Origin: an uncultured bacterium
GTDB lineage: Bacteria > Bacteroidota > Ignavibacteria > Kapaibacteriales > UBA4661
Direction of reading: 5' to 3'
DNA: 64,000 bases
NCBI GenBank assembly: GCA_937899715.1
Contig: CALCNX010000051.1
Span: 62,001 to 126,000 of the forward strand
Shown here: positions 18,948 to 28,215 of the stretch, piece after piece
Layout: the number at the start of each line of letters is the position of its first letter
Numbering within the stretch: the stretch's first letter is position 1
Program-made: the position numbers and the translations under genes
Notes under the pieces: model-generated
What the model saw: the letters and a program-made list of their open reading frames with translations, nothing else
What the model was told of the DNA's origin: nothing
Databases searched by the model: none

Positions 18948-19349
18948 TCAAACAACGGTCGGCGGGCGGAAAATACTATCGAAGAACCCTGGCGACGGAG
19001 CACCTTCTTTGTAAGGAGGAAAGAAAATGGGTGCGGAGAAGTGTGATTGGAGCGTGTGCGGGCGTGTGGTCAGGACTGCGCGTAATTCCTGAATGATGAC
19101 AGGCGGCTTGGGAAGTGTGGAATCTTGACCGGAATTTTTGTCGAGAATTTCGCAGACATAGCCTCTGCCAAGTGCTTTGTTACTTGCGTCGTTGGGGTCG
19201 AGCGTTTGGTAATGGTGCGTCAGAATATCTTCCCATTCCCACTCATAAATAACCCACGCAAAGCCGATACCGTTCATTGCTATAAGAACAAACGGCAGAA
19301 ATAATGATGTGATGAGGCGCTGTAGGGCGCTATGGCGGAAAAGACGCAT
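18948..19349 (-). CDS. Small membrane-anchored protein heading the haem uptake block, unknown
   Basis: 133 residues from the ATG at 19349; a GTG at 19364 would add five residues. One hydrophobic segment near the N-terminus (LITSLFLPFVLIAMNGIGFA) acts as an anchor or uncleaved signal. The rest is a roughly 95-residue exported tail with one cysteine (GYVCEIL) and a proline-rich end (FFPPYKEGAPSPGFF). No family is recognised. Being the first gene before two TonB receptors, and on the same strand, suggests an accessory role in metal or haem uptake, but that is inferred only from position. Confidence 0.6.
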   Translation of the reverse strand: MRLFRHSALQRLITSLFLPFVLIAMNGIGFAWVIYEWEWEDILTHHYQTLDPNDASNKALGRGYVCEILDKNSGQDSTLPKPPVIIQELRAVLTTRPHTLQSHFSAPIFFPPYKEGAPSPGFFDSIFRPPTVV

Positions 19350-19537
19350 TTGGCAAAATAGCACTTTTCAGATAATCGACGAGAACATTTTCAATCGTTT
19401 TTCACTGAGTTAGCCGAAGAAGAATGCCGAATACGACTATTCCGATTGGAAGAGCCGCATGAAATTCGTAAATTCAAAATGAAATCCATACTCACTAAAA
19501 ATCTTCTCCTGGTCGTTCACGTTTTTTCGCACACGCT

Positions 19538-22500
19538 ATGATAATACCGCTTCCTCTACGCCGTACTTTGCCACGTTGCACGGTCTTTCCTTGTGTGGTG
19601 TTCGTTTTCTTATTGTTGTCCTCAGCGTTTTCACACCTGCTTCTTGCTCAAAGTATCTCGCTTTTTAACCTGAATCCCTCGCGCTTTCCGCAAGTGAGCG
19701 GTCAGTTTTACGCGATTGACTCTAGTGGTCGTCTTGTGCGCGGCGTTGGGTTGCAAAACACGACAATACTCGAAAACGGTACGAATCGGCGCATCATCTC
19801 CATTTCCTGCCCCACGCCCCCGCCGCCACAGCCGCTTTCGGTGGTATTGACGCTGGATGTTTCCGGCTCAATGGGCTTTGCCCGAGACGGAGTGAATCGA
19901 AATATTGACATTATGCAAGGGGCGGCAAAAGCATTTGTGAATGCGATGACGCTTGGAGCACCCTCGCCCGCGCTTCCGGGCGGTTCTGAGTGCGCCGTCA
20001 CGAGTTTCGACCACGAAAATTATCTCAATCAAGACTGGACAACCGACCGTACGCGACTACTTCGCGCTATTGATTCCCTGAAGCCACAAGGCGGCACTGA
20101 CTACGATGCGGGCTTCTTAACCAAACCGGGCGGTGGTATTGAAATTGCCAGAACAGGCAAACATAAACGTATTGTCGTTTTTCTCACCGACGGCACAGGC
20201 AGTGGCAACGAAAGCGATATTATTCGTGCTGCCAAAGACCAAGACGTGCGAGTTTATGCAGTAACGCTAGGCTTTCCTTCGCCGCTGCTTTTGCGAAATG
20301 TTACCCAAGCCACAGGCGGCTTTGTGCTGGAGAATATCACCACGCCGGAGCAGGCTCGTCAAGCATTTTGGACAATTTTACTTGCAGCACAAGACACTCA
20401 GCCATGTGATATTGTCTGGGAAAGTACGCCCCCCGAAAGCAGTTGCGGCATAATCGGTGTGTTTTTTCGCAGCGTAAATATGAGTGTAGATGGCAGTGTT
20501 TTTGGCTTGCCGAAAGGAAACGTAGTAGTGGGGCAGTCCGGCTACACCTTGCCCGCACCGCCACAAGCGCAGCTCATCGTGAATCCGCCAAGTGTCGGCT
20601 TTAATCTCACACAAGCACAAATTGGTGTTCCACAAAGCCGCACTCTTACTCTTACGGCGGTTAATGCCAACTACCGTATTTTCAATATCATTGCAAGCGA
20701 TACCAATTTCAAAGTTTCCCCGACGCAATTTTCTATTACGAAGGGAACAAGCCAAACCGTTACAGTGAGCTTTACGGCTCGCACGGCGGGCTATGCAGTA
20801 TCGGGCTTTTCGATTGTCGCCGATACCTGTACGTCAGGTTTTTATGCGGTGGCTCGCACGACGGTTCCACCCATTCGTCCGACACTTGTGCTGACGTTTC
20901 CCAATGGCGGGCAGCGTTTTTTGGCAGGAACCGACAGCGTGATTTCGTGGCGCGGTATTGCGCCAGACGATAGTGTCCGCCTTGAGTACAGCACCGATAG
21001 CGGCAGAACATGGAATTTGATTGTGGAACGCACCGCAGGACTTAGCTACAACTGGCTGCAAATCCCGAACACGCCGAGCGAACGTTGCCTGATGCGGGTG
21101 ACGCAACTTGTCACCTCTCCCGCGCCGGATACGATTATTCGTGTGCCCGACGCTGCCACGCTTGCTCGCTTCGTCGCCGGTGGGGAGCGCGTGGCAGCAG
21201 GAAGAGATGGACAGGTAACATTTTGGGATTCCTTCAACAGCGCTTTTTATGGCGGACAGTCGCGGCACCGGAGCACCATTCGTAGTATGGACACCTCGCC
21301 TGACGGAACGCGACTGGCAACGGCAGACGACGGCGGAACGATTGTGATTTGGGACACGCAAGGAGCACGTTTGGCAAGCGCGATTGTCGGCAATGTCGGA
21401 AATGCCGTGCGCTACAGCCCCGACGGGAAAACACTTGCGACGGCAGGCGGTGTGCTTCCTGATAATCCAGGCGTGGCACTTTTGCAATTCTACAACGCCG
21501 AGACAACGGAGCTTATCCGCGAAATACGCTATTCTGCTGGCTTCGGCAGACCTCGTGAATTATTTTTTAGCCCCGACGGTCGAATTATCGGCATGGTACG
21601 CGGCGATGGTGCGCTTTCTTTCTGGGACGTGCAAACGAGCGCCGTCGTTCAGCCGCCACTTGGTTCGTCGCGGGATGTGAACGGTGCAACCTTTAACCCA
21701 AGCGGAACAGAACTTGCGCTTGCGAAAAAGACAGGCATGGAGCGCTGGGACTGGCAACGGGGCTTGCTTCTCAGGCGCTTCGGAGCTGGGCAAACAATGG
21801 TTAGTGTGCGGTACAGCCCAAACGGACGGCGTATCATCACCTCTGCTCTGACCAATGGAGTCAGCATTTGGGATGCGGGTGGCGTGAATGCGCTTGTTCG
21901 TCGCTTTGTCAATGCCGGAGAAGAAGCTACGTTTGCAGAATATCATCCTGATTCACGGCGTTTTCTCACCGTTGGCAATCAAATCGCGCGTGTGTATGCA
22001 CTTGCCGAGCCGATTGCCCTTCAAAGCGATTTCTCCGACAGCCTTTGGGCAATTGTAGCGCCGGATGCCGTTGCTCAGGATGTGGATATGCGCACGTCGC
22101 TCGTGGGTGTGCCGAAAGATTCGGTCATTAGGGCATTTGTACGCAATACAGGTTCATACCCCGTCAGGCTTGATTCTATCTACTTCACAGGCGCAAATCC
22201 TGAAGACTTTGAGGTTGTGTCAGGCGTTCCGGCGCTCTTGGCTGTAGGCGCATCGCAGAATGTTGAATTTCGTTTCCGTCCCCGCACCTCAGGAGAACGC
22301 ACTGCTTCGCTCAATGTCGTCCTCCAGCACACCACGCTTCAATACACGATTCGCGGTGTTGGATTAACGCCGAGTTTGCAGGTTATCGGCACGGTCATTG
22401 ACTTCGGGAATGTACTTGTGGGAACGCAGCGAGATACTGTCGTCCGAGCCGTACTGAGTAATACCGGAATGACACCTGTTGCTGTAACTGTCACTCAACT

Positions 22501-23389
22501 TGGCGGACCGGATAACGTACAATTTTCAATTCTCTCTGGAACGCCAATGTTTGCCCTCGCGCCGGGCGAATCGCGCCAAATCACGTTGCGGTTCCTGCCG
22601 AACCAAGTTGGACGGGCGAATGGTTCTATTGTCTTTTTGTATGGGAATGGTCTAACAGCAACAATGCGTATGATTGGCAACGGCGTACTGGAACTGCCCA
22701 AGCCATCCTGCACGGTGCGTTTGAACGATACGTCAGGTCGCCCGAATGATACAATTTGTATGTCGCTTTTGCAATCGTGTTCGGGGCAGCCGGAGGTTTC
22801 GACCTCAGTAACGGTTTTGCTTAGTTTTAATGCCTCGTTGCTCTTGCCGCAAGCACCCACGCCACTTGGCGTTGTGGCAGGAGGTATTCGCTACGTTCCT
22901 ATAACACTTAACCTGCGCCCCGTCTCATCCACAGCTTCTACGCGCCAGTTGGACACCAGTCCGCTTGAAAATATCTGCTTCGGCGTGATGCTGGGTAATA
23001 CCACCTCAACTCGTATCAATGTAGAGGTTATCAGCCCGCCGGGCGCGTATTTGAATACATCCAATGCCAATTTTCGGCTGATTACCTCGCAGGCTGGCGG
23101 CACACATTTATTTTTCTCTTCGACAGCAACGCTGCAAATTCTTGCAACACTACCGAATCCCGCAAACGACGTGCTGACAGTACGCTACACTATCCCAAGC
23201 GTAACGCCGCTTACGCTCACACTTTTGGATGTATCTGGGCGTACGATAAAAACACAAGCCGTTACGCCACGTGCCGCAGGGCAAAACGAAATAACGCTGC
23301 CAGTAAGCGATGTAGCGGCAGGTGTATATTTTGTGCGGCTCAGTTCCACACGTGAGACCGCTACACAGCGCATTTTGATAGCACGATAG
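19538..23389 (+). CDS. Large secreted vWA / beta-propeller / SPD-2-like protein with T9SS sorting domain
   Basis: 1283 residues, signal peptide to about residue 38 (LLLAQS). Domains in order: a von Willebrand A domain (about 98-285) with an intact MIDAS start, DVSGSMG at 107-113, and LTDGTGSG; a beta domain; a Kre9/Knh1-like module (LTFPNGGQRFLAGTDSVISW, then YSTDSGRTW); a WD40-like propeller (about 570-825; MDTSPDGTRLATADDGGTIV, VRYSPDGKTLATAG, VRYSPNGRRIITSA); two SPD-2/HYDIN-like domains (VIDFGNVLVGTQRDTVV, about 880-1060); and a C-terminal T9SS type A domain (LPNPANDVLTVRY, ending AAGVYFVRL). Secreted by T9SS and attached to, or released from, the cell surface. Adhesion is a guess from the vWA domain. 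Confidence 0.88.
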   Translation: MIIPLPLRRTLPRCTVFPCVVFVFLLLSSAFSHLLLAQSISLFNLNPSRFPQVSGQFYAIDSSGRLVRGVGLQNTTILENGTNRRIISISCPTPPPPQPLSVVLTLDVSGSMGFARDGVNRNIDIMQGAAKAFVNAMTLGAPSPALPGGSECAVTSFDHENYLNQDWTTDRTRLLRAIDSLKPQGGTDYDAGFLTKPGGGIEIARTGKHKRIVVFLTDGTGSGNESDIIRAAKDQDVRVYAVTLGFPSPLLLRNVTQATGGFVLENITTPEQARQAFWTILLAAQDTQPCDIVWESTPPESSCGIIGVFFRSVNMSVDGSVFGLPKGNVVVGQSGYTLPAPPQAQLIVNPPSVGFNLTQAQIGVPQSRTLTLTAVNANYRIFNIIASDTNFKVSPTQFSITKGTSQTVTVSFTARTAGYAVSGFSIVADTCTSGFYAVARTTVPPIRPTLVLTFPNGGQRFLAGTDSVISWRGIAPDDSVRLEYSTDSGRTWNLIVERTAGLSYNWLQIPNTPSERCLMRVTQLVTSPAPDTIIRVPDAATLARFVAGGERVAAGRDGQVTFWDSFNSAFYGGQSRHRSTIRSMDTSPDGTRLATADDGGTIVIWDTQGARLASAIVGNVGNAVRYSPDGKTLATAGGVLPDNPGVALLQFYNAETTELIREIRYSAGFGRPRELFFSPDGRIIGMVRGDGALSFWDVQTSAVVQPPLGSSRDVNGATFNPSGTELALAKKTGMERWDWQRGLLLRRFGAGQTMVSVRYSPNGRRIITSALTNGVSIWDAGGVNALVRRFVNAGEEATFAEYHPDSRRFLTVGNQIARVYALAEPIALQSDFSDSLWAIVAPDAVAQDVDMRTSLVGVPKDSVIRAFVRNTGSYPVRLDSIYFTGANPEDFEVVSGVPALLAVGASQNVEFRFRPRTSGERTASLNVVLQHTTLQYTIRGVGLTPSLQVIGTVIDFGNVLVGTQRDTVVRAVLSNTGMTPVAVTVTQLGGPDNVQFSILSGTPMFALAPGESRQITLRFLPNQVGRANGSIVFLYGNGLTATMRMIGNGVLELPKPSCTVRLNDTSGRPNDTICMSLLQSCSGQPEVSTSVTVLLSFNASLLLPQAPTPLGVVAGGIRYVPITLNLRPVSSTASTRQLDTSPLENICFGVMLGNTTSTRINVEVISPPGAYLNTSNANFRLITSQAGGTHLFFSSTATLQILATLPNPANDVLTVRYTIPSVTPLTLTLLDVSGRTIKTQAVTPRAAGQNEITLPVSDVAAGVYFVRLSSTRETATQRILIAR

Positions 23390-23437
23390 AGATTACACAA
23401 TAGAATTTCTGAACATTTTTCTACACATCCCTCAACC

Positions 23438-24412
23438 ATGAATACAACTACCAAAACAGCACTTATACTCGGTGGAGCTGGCTTTATCGGCAGCGCGATT
23501 GCGGAACGTTTTGTCCGCGAAGGATGGCGCGTTATTGTTATTGACGGCTTTTGCGAGCGCACAAGCGCCCGTCAGGAGAACCTACAGGGCTTGCAGAACC
23601 TTACGCTTATTGCCCAAAAAGTCGAAAATGTTACAAATCTTGATGAATACTTGTCTGCAAGCGATGTCATTATTGACTCAATGGCATGGACGGCGCACCG
23701 ATTGGCACTATATGAACCGCAGTACGACGTGGCTCTCAACCAACTTTCGCATTTACATATCGCCACAGCACTGGAAAAACACGCCGGAAAGCGCCTTGTC
23801 TATTTGTCATCACGTGGTGTCTATGGAAATTTTGTAGGCGGTGAAATCACAGAAGAAACGCCGCTTTTGCCGGAAGACGTGCAAGGTGTTCACAAACTCT
23901 CGGCGGAATCGTACTATCGTATTTACGCAAAACTCTATAAGTATTCGGTGGTGAGCTTGCGCTTTGGGAACTGCTTTGGTGAGCGGATGCCCGTGCAAGG
24001 CGAAGATATTGGCTTAATCGGTGGTTTTATCCGTGACGTTTTGGAAGGGCGTACGATTGAAATTTTTGGGACGCACCGCAGCCGTCCGGTGGTGTACGTG
24101 CAGGATGTGGTTGAATATGTGTGGCGCATTGCCACGAAGCCAAGCTCTGATGATCCTTTCACGGCGTTCAATATCAACGGACAAAATATTCCAATTCACG
24201 ACATTGCACAGCAGATTGTGGATGCCTGTGGTGCGGGGCAGGTCGTCGTTAAGCCGCTTCCGCACGAAATTCAAACGATAGATATTGGTTCCACGCCAGT
24301 TAATTGTGAGAAAATCAAATCGTACACTGGCTTTACACCCGCAGCAGACTGGGCAGGGGGGATGAAGCGTACAGTGGAGTATTTCAAACAACAATTAGAA
24401 GGAGCAAAATAA
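23438..24412 (+). CDS. NAD-dependent epimerase/dehydratase-like SDR with altered catalytic Tyr position
   Basis: 324 residues of the extended SDR superfamily. The Rossmann start is clear: LILGGAGFIGSAIAERF with the acidic IDGF after strand 2. The C-terminal half matches sugar-nucleotide epimerases: YRIYAKLYKYSVVSLRFGN, GLIGGFIRDVLEGR and FGTHRSRPVVYVQDVVEYV. At the catalytic YxxxK site the sequence reads QGVHK (codons CAA GGT GTT CAC AAA near 23881-23895), so the lysine is present but the tyrosine aligns with glutamine. Classic epimerase or dehydratase chemistry would need that tyrosine, so the protein may be a reductase-type, a binding protein, or use another base. It sits between the vWA giant and murE. 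Confidence 0.82.
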   Translation: MNTTTKTALILGGAGFIGSAIAERFVREGWRVIVIDGFCERTSARQENLQGLQNLTLIAQKVENVTNLDEYLSASDVIIDSMAWTAHRLALYEPQYDVALNQLSHLHIATALEKHAGKRLVYLSSRGVYGNFVGGEITEETPLLPEDVQGVHKLSAESYYRIYAKLYKYSVVSLRFGNCFGERMPVQGEDIGLIGGFIRDVLEGRTIEIFGTHRSRPVVYVQDVVEYVWRIATKPSSDDPFTAFNINGQNIPIHDIAQQIVDACGAGQVVVKPLPHEIQTIDIGSTPVNCEKIKSYTGFTPAADWAGGMKRTVEYFKQQLEGAK

Positions 24413-24565
24413 TCTAAAGCATTTTAGCAGGCTAAAAAACAATCTTGTGTCCAAATCATATTTTTCCTCCCCACCACAATTCGGCGTTGTAATTTTGTAG
24501 CAATTACCTTATGTTGCACCTTTTTGTACCGTGGCTTTACAATAGCACAATTTCCAAGGTAATCT

Positions 24566-26086
24566 ATGAAATCGCTGCACGCTCTACTTGCACTAACTCC
24601 TTCGTATATTCTTCAAGGTGATGACCATGCGCTTGCTCGTGCCGTTACCAGCATCCAATACGATTCTCGAAAATGCAGTGAAGACTCGCTTTTTGTAGCA
24701 ATTACAGGCTTGCAAGCGGACGGGCATGATTTTATCGGACAGGCGATTGAGCGCGGAGCGCGAGTGGTGGTGGTAGAGCGTGAAGTCGAAGTGCCGTCAA
24801 ATGTATCTCTTGTGCTTGTGCCGGAGAGCCGAAAAGTGTTGGCTGAAATGGCGCATATTTGGTATGATGAGCCTTCTAAAAAGCTCCGTGTTTTTGGAAT
24901 TACCGGCACAAATGGGAAAACAACCTCCACTTTTATCTTGAAGCACCTTCTGGAGGCAGTGGGCGAAACAGTAGGGATTATCGGTACAACAGGGAATTAC
25001 ATTGGTAAAGAGGTCATTCCCTCCAACTTCACCACTCCCGAAGCGCCTGAACTCTGCGCCCTTCTCGGCGATATGCGCAAACGGGGTGCTACGGCAGTTG
25101 TAATGGAAGTTAGCTCTCATGCGCTTTCACTTGACCGTGTTCATGCAATGACCTTTTCGGGTGCTATTTTTACCAACCTTACCCAGGATCATCTTGATTT
25201 CCACGGTACAATGGAGGTATATGCTGCGGCAAAAAAAGGTCTGTTTGATATGCTCCCTGAAAATGCGATTGCCGTTGCTAATGCTGATGACGAGCGCTCC
25301 GATTTTATGCTCAAAGACACACAAGCCTCACAGCGCCTGCTCTTTGGGCGCAGCAAAAGGGCAGATGTGCGCATTGCTGAAGAGCATCTTAGTTTTACCC
25401 GCACCGAGTTGCGGCTGGAACTGCGGGGCACTGTACTTGAAACTTCCATGCCGCTTATTGGGAAATTCAATAGCGATAATCTTGCAGCCTGCATGGCAGT
25501 AGCCTTTGCACTGGGTTATGATGTCGATGCTCTGAACGAGGCTATCAAAAATCGCGTACAAGGTGCTCCTGGGCGAATGCAACGCTTATCGCTGCTGGGC
25601 GGGCAGGCAGTGGCAATTGTGGATTATGCTCACACGCCGGACGCGCTGGAAAAGGCGCTGCTTGCTTGTCGTGAGCTTCGAGACACATCATCGTCGGCGT
25701 CGGCTCACCAAGGTCGTATTCTTTGTGTGATGGGCTGTGGTGGCAATCGTGACCGCACCAAACGCCCTAAGATGGGCGCAATCGCCGCAGAACTGTCGGA
25801 TATTGTTATTCTGACAAGCGATAACCCTCGCAATGAAGACCCACTGGCAATTCTGGATGATATTCTTGCCGGGGTTCCCAAAGAAAAATTTTCAACCACT
25901 ACTGTACTGGCAGACCGACGCGAAGCCATTCGCTATGCTGTCGGGCAAGCGCAAAGTGGTGATATTGTGCTCGTAGCCGGAAAAGGTCATGAAAATTATC
26001 AAATACTCGGCACAGAGCGTATTCATTTTGACGACGTAGAAGAAGTGCACGATGCCGCAAATCTGCTTACAACGCCGACGGCGTAA
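24566..26086 (+). CDS. murE: MurE, UDP-MurNAc-tripeptide synthetase (meso-DAP type)
   Basis: 506 residues. Mur ligase three-domain fold: N-terminal UDP-binding part (SIQYDSRKCSEDSLFVAITG), central ATPase with GITGTNGKTTSTFILKHLLE, and C-terminal substrate domain. The motif DNPRNEDP near residue 425 is the DNPR signature for meso-diaminopimelate; lysine-adding enzymes differ there. It adds DAP to UDP-MurNAc-L-Ala-D-Glu in the cytoplasm. Here it stands alone, away from any division/cell-wall cluster in this window, and its 3' end overlaps the convergent XRE-cupin gene by 20 bases. Upstream 24413-24565 holds a small GTAATT/AATTAC repeat but no clear promoter. Confidence 0.95.
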   Translation: MKSLHALLALTPSYILQGDDHALARAVTSIQYDSRKCSEDSLFVAITGLQADGHDFIGQAIERGARVVVVEREVEVPSNVSLVLVPESRKVLAEMAHIWYDEPSKKLRVFGITGTNGKTTSTFILKHLLEAVGETVGIIGTTGNYIGKEVIPSNFTTPEAPELCALLGDMRKRGATAVVMEVSSHALSLDRVHAMTFSGAIFTNLTQDHLDFHGTMEVYAAAKKGLFDMLPENAIAVANADDERSDFMLKDTQASQRLLFGRSKRADVRIAEEHLSFTRTELRLELRGTVLETSMPLIGKFNSDNLAACMAVAFALGYDVDALNEAIKNRVQGAPGRMQRLSLLGGQAVAIVDYAHTPDALEKALLACRELRDTSSSASAHQGRILCVMGCGGNRDRTKRPKMGAIAAELSDIVILTSDNPRNEDPLAILDDILAGVPKEKFSTTTVLADRREAIRYAVGQAQSGDIVLVAGKGHENYQILGTERIHFDDVEEVHDAANLLTTPTA

Positions 26087-26711
26087 TAACCAGCGTAACA
26101 ACAAGGGTTTCCGTCAAATAATTACGCATGAGATGGGGAATTGCGCCGTTAAAGCAAAATTCATCGCCTTCTTTTGCGCGGTATTCGTTATTGTCCAGAA
26201 GTAGCAACAAGGTACCGCGCTGCACCACGCCTCGTACTTCACCCGAAAGTGATAGAGGGTTCTCGGTAAGTTGGGTTTGTGCCGGTAGCATGAGTTCAAG
26301 CCACTCGCTGTCATCACGGGAGCGCAATGGGCGGAGCAAGAGCAAACGTGCAGAAGCATCCGAAAGACGCTCGCCCGTCATCAGAAGGCTGTTTGCACGT
26401 GGCTGGACAATATTAAACATTGCCTTGTCCAAAGGCTCGTCGAACGTGCTTTGGAGAAAAGAATCTCGTGTTTGTGTTAAAAACCACCCGAACGGATAAC
26501 GATAGGCAGAAAATAGCCGCAGAAGGTCTTCAAACCTCATAGTTCGTTGACCGCTTTCTACCATAGATAGAAATGATTTGGACACAGAAGCAGAATCGGC
26601 TGCTTGTTGGAGAGACATATCACGCGCAATGCGTAAACGTCGAAGACTCTCGCCCAAAATTTTCGGGTGAGAGATTATATCTTCGTTAAATGACTTAGAA
26701 GATGCTTTCAT
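26067..26711 (-). CDS. XRE-family regulator with C-terminal cupin
   Basis: 214 residues. An XRE helix-turn-helix occupies about 14-70 (LRRLRIARDMSLQQAADSAS, SKSFLSMVESGQRTM). A cupin-like sensor domain lies at about 125-214 (VVQRGTLLLLLDNNEYRAKE, GDEFCFNGAIPHLMRNY). Proteins of this build repress or activate metabolic and efflux genes in response to a small molecule bound in the cupin. The gene ends 20 bases inside the convergent murE. Upstream is a 348-base non-coding region with a strong hairpin that could be its operator or the terminator of the previous unit. The ligand is unknown. Confidence 0.88.
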   Translation of the reverse strand: MKASSKSFNEDIISHPKILGESLRRLRIARDMSLQQAADSASVSKSFLSMVESGQRTMRFEDLLRLFSAYRYPFGWFLTQTRDSFLQSTFDEPLDKAMFNIVQPRANSLLMTGERLSDASARLLLLRPLRSRDDSEWLELMLPAQTQLTENPLSLSGEVRGVVQRGTLLLLLDNNEYRAKEGDEFCFNGAIPHLMRNYLTETLVVTLVITPSAL

Positions 26712-27059
26712 TGCTCAAGGGAGTTCATTCTGTTTATCTTCATAATTAGTCTCTTTACGGCACTGAAACCCCATAAAACAGGAAGAGCGGTACCGTGCCA
26801 GTACCGCTCGCTGTTCCCCTTCCTTTGGGAGTGCCTATGATAAGGAGTTCACATATTGTTCAACTACATTGTCTTAATGAACCAAAGGAATGTTTGCATT
26901 TGTGTGTGGTCGTAATGCAAAACTGATAAAAACTAATGATAAAATTTCGTGCCAAATTTTTAAGCATCTTTTTTTGCAAAAAATCGCCACTTTAGTCTTC
27001 TAACTTCAATATTAAAAATCACGTGTGAGAGATTCTTTTATGAAGTGAGACATCATGTC
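26712..27059. other. Non-coding region between GT4 gene and XRE-cupin gene
   Basis: 348 bases, both neighbours on the minus strand, with no credible gene. It holds the extended hairpin at 26777-26815 (listed separately). The rest is AT-rich, with runs of T around 26969-26976 and a CCCTTCCTTTGGG-type short repeat beside the hairpin. It should contain the XRE-cupin promoter and any terminator of the GT4 unit. A structured small RNA is possible but I see no known family. Confidence 0.5.
26777..26815 (-). terminator. Extended hairpin, candidate terminator or operator
   Basis: Perfect arms GAGCGGTAC (26785-26793) and GTACCGCTC (26801-26809) enclose a seven-base loop. An outer pair AACAG / CTGTT (26777-26781 and 26811-26815) continues the stem past a GAA/G internal loop. 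Read on the minus strand the stem is followed by TTTTA, which fits a weak intrinsic terminator for transcripts from the GT4 side. Alternatively the near-palindrome upstream of the XRE gene may be its autoregulatory operator. Orientation and role are inferred. Confidence 0.4.
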
Positions 27060-28205
27060 TCAATTTTGAGAGTTTTTTCTGGAGGCAATAACTCTTTCCA
27101 TTTCCTCTATCATGGCTTGAGCAGAAACATCCCAATCAAAACGCTGTGCAAACCGAAGTGCCCCTTGTTGTAAATGGTGATGCAGGGCGCGGTCGAGAAG
27201 AATCTGGCGTAATATATCGGTTAATGATGCAATATTACCATATTCATAGAGCAAACCGCTTTCGCCGTGTTGTACTGCGTCGCGCAAGCCGGGAACATTT
27301 GCTGCAATGACGGGCGTACCACACGCATTTGCTTCGATATTGATAATACCCCAACCCTCTTTCATGGACGGGTTCACCACGCAATACGCCGAGGTGAGTA
27401 TTTCTGCTTTGTGTTCTTCGGGAATAAATCCTAAAAATTCCACACGCTGTACATCGGGTGTATTCAAGCCAAGCCTTTGCGCCAATTCGCGTAAATCTGC
27501 TTCTGCGTCACCCTTGCCCATAATATGAATTTTTGCTTCCGGAAATTCGTCAGCAAGCGGCACAAATGCTTCCAAGAGGTGATGTACGCTTTTGTAGCGC
27601 TTCAGTCGCCCGAAATAGGCGATAATTGGTGCAAAAGAGCCGTTGTGTCGTACGCGAGCCGTAAAAGGAAATTGGGCGCGATTGACACAATTCGGAATCA
27701 CAGCCATATTTCTAGCAGGCAAACCCTTCTCAATAAGCTCTTGCTTGGTGCTGTCGGAAACTACAACAAATGGCGTTGCGCGGTAGATAGGCGGCAAGAG
27801 AAGTTCTGAAGAATAAACATAACTCCCCGCTATCAAACCCGCCTCGGCGAAAATACTGGTACCGAAAAGGTGATGTGCTAGTGCTAAAATCGGTTCGCGC
27901 ACGTACAAAGGTGTGAAGAAGGGGATTTTATTGATGTCATCCACGACAATATCGAAGCCACGATAGCGAAAATCCTTCTTGTAGCGGCGGGGAACATAAA
28001 AATTAAAGGTATTCCGTGCGCCCTCGCGTAGAACGACCATTCCGTCGAGCAATTCCTCTCGCTGTGCCCCGTCAAACGATGAGCAATAGAGCGTTACCCG
28101 ATGACCGGCAGCCGCGACACGCGAAAAAATTTCGTGCAAATGCGTCTCTGCACCACCTGCGGAGGGATTGAGTCTGTCTTGCCAATTAAGAACAAGGATA
28201 TTCAT
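27060..28205 (-). CDS. GT4-family glycosyltransferase
   Basis: 381 residues from the ATG at 28205; the longer frame would overlap the upstream gene. GT-B fold retaining transferase. N-terminal LNWQDRLNPSAGGAETHLHE carries the glycine-rich acceptor loop. The C-terminal donor half has IIAYFGRLKRYKSVHHLLEA, HIMGKGDAEADL, and the family EX7E motif in NPSMKEGWGIINIEANACGT. It transfers a sugar from an NDP donor in the cytoplasm, probably in surface polysaccharide or glycolipid synthesis. It starts 10 bases after the end of the small T9SS protein on the same strand. No other polysaccharide genes are adjacent, so acceptor and product are unknown. Confidence 0.9.
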   Translation of the reverse strand: MNILVLNWQDRLNPSAGGAETHLHEIFSRVAAAGHRVTLYCSSFDGAQREELLDGMVVLREGARNTFNFYVPRRYKKDFRYRGFDIVVDDINKIPFFTPLYVREPILALAHHLFGTSIFAEAGLIAGSYVYSSELLLPPIYRATPFVVVSDSTKQELIEKGLPARNMAVIPNCVNRAQFPFTARVRHNGSFAPIIAYFGRLKRYKSVHHLLEAFVPLADEFPEAKIHIMGKGDAEADLRELAQRLGLNTPDVQRVEFLGFIPEEHKAEILTSAYCVVNPSMKEGWGIINIEANACGTPVIAANVPGLRDAVQHGESGLLYEYGNIASLTDILRQILLDRALHHHLQQGALRFAQRFDWDVSAQAMIEEMERVIASRKNSQN

Positions 28206-28215
28206 TGGATTTGGA

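Noticed and set aside
20834..21487. 217-residue minus-strand frame inside the vWA giant
   Set aside because: Shadow of the propeller region; product is basic and cysteine-rich with no signature.
24422..24437. TTTTAGC-AG-GCTAAAA repeat after the SDR gene as a terminator
   Set aside because: The loop is too short and no T-run follows; probably a chance palindrome.
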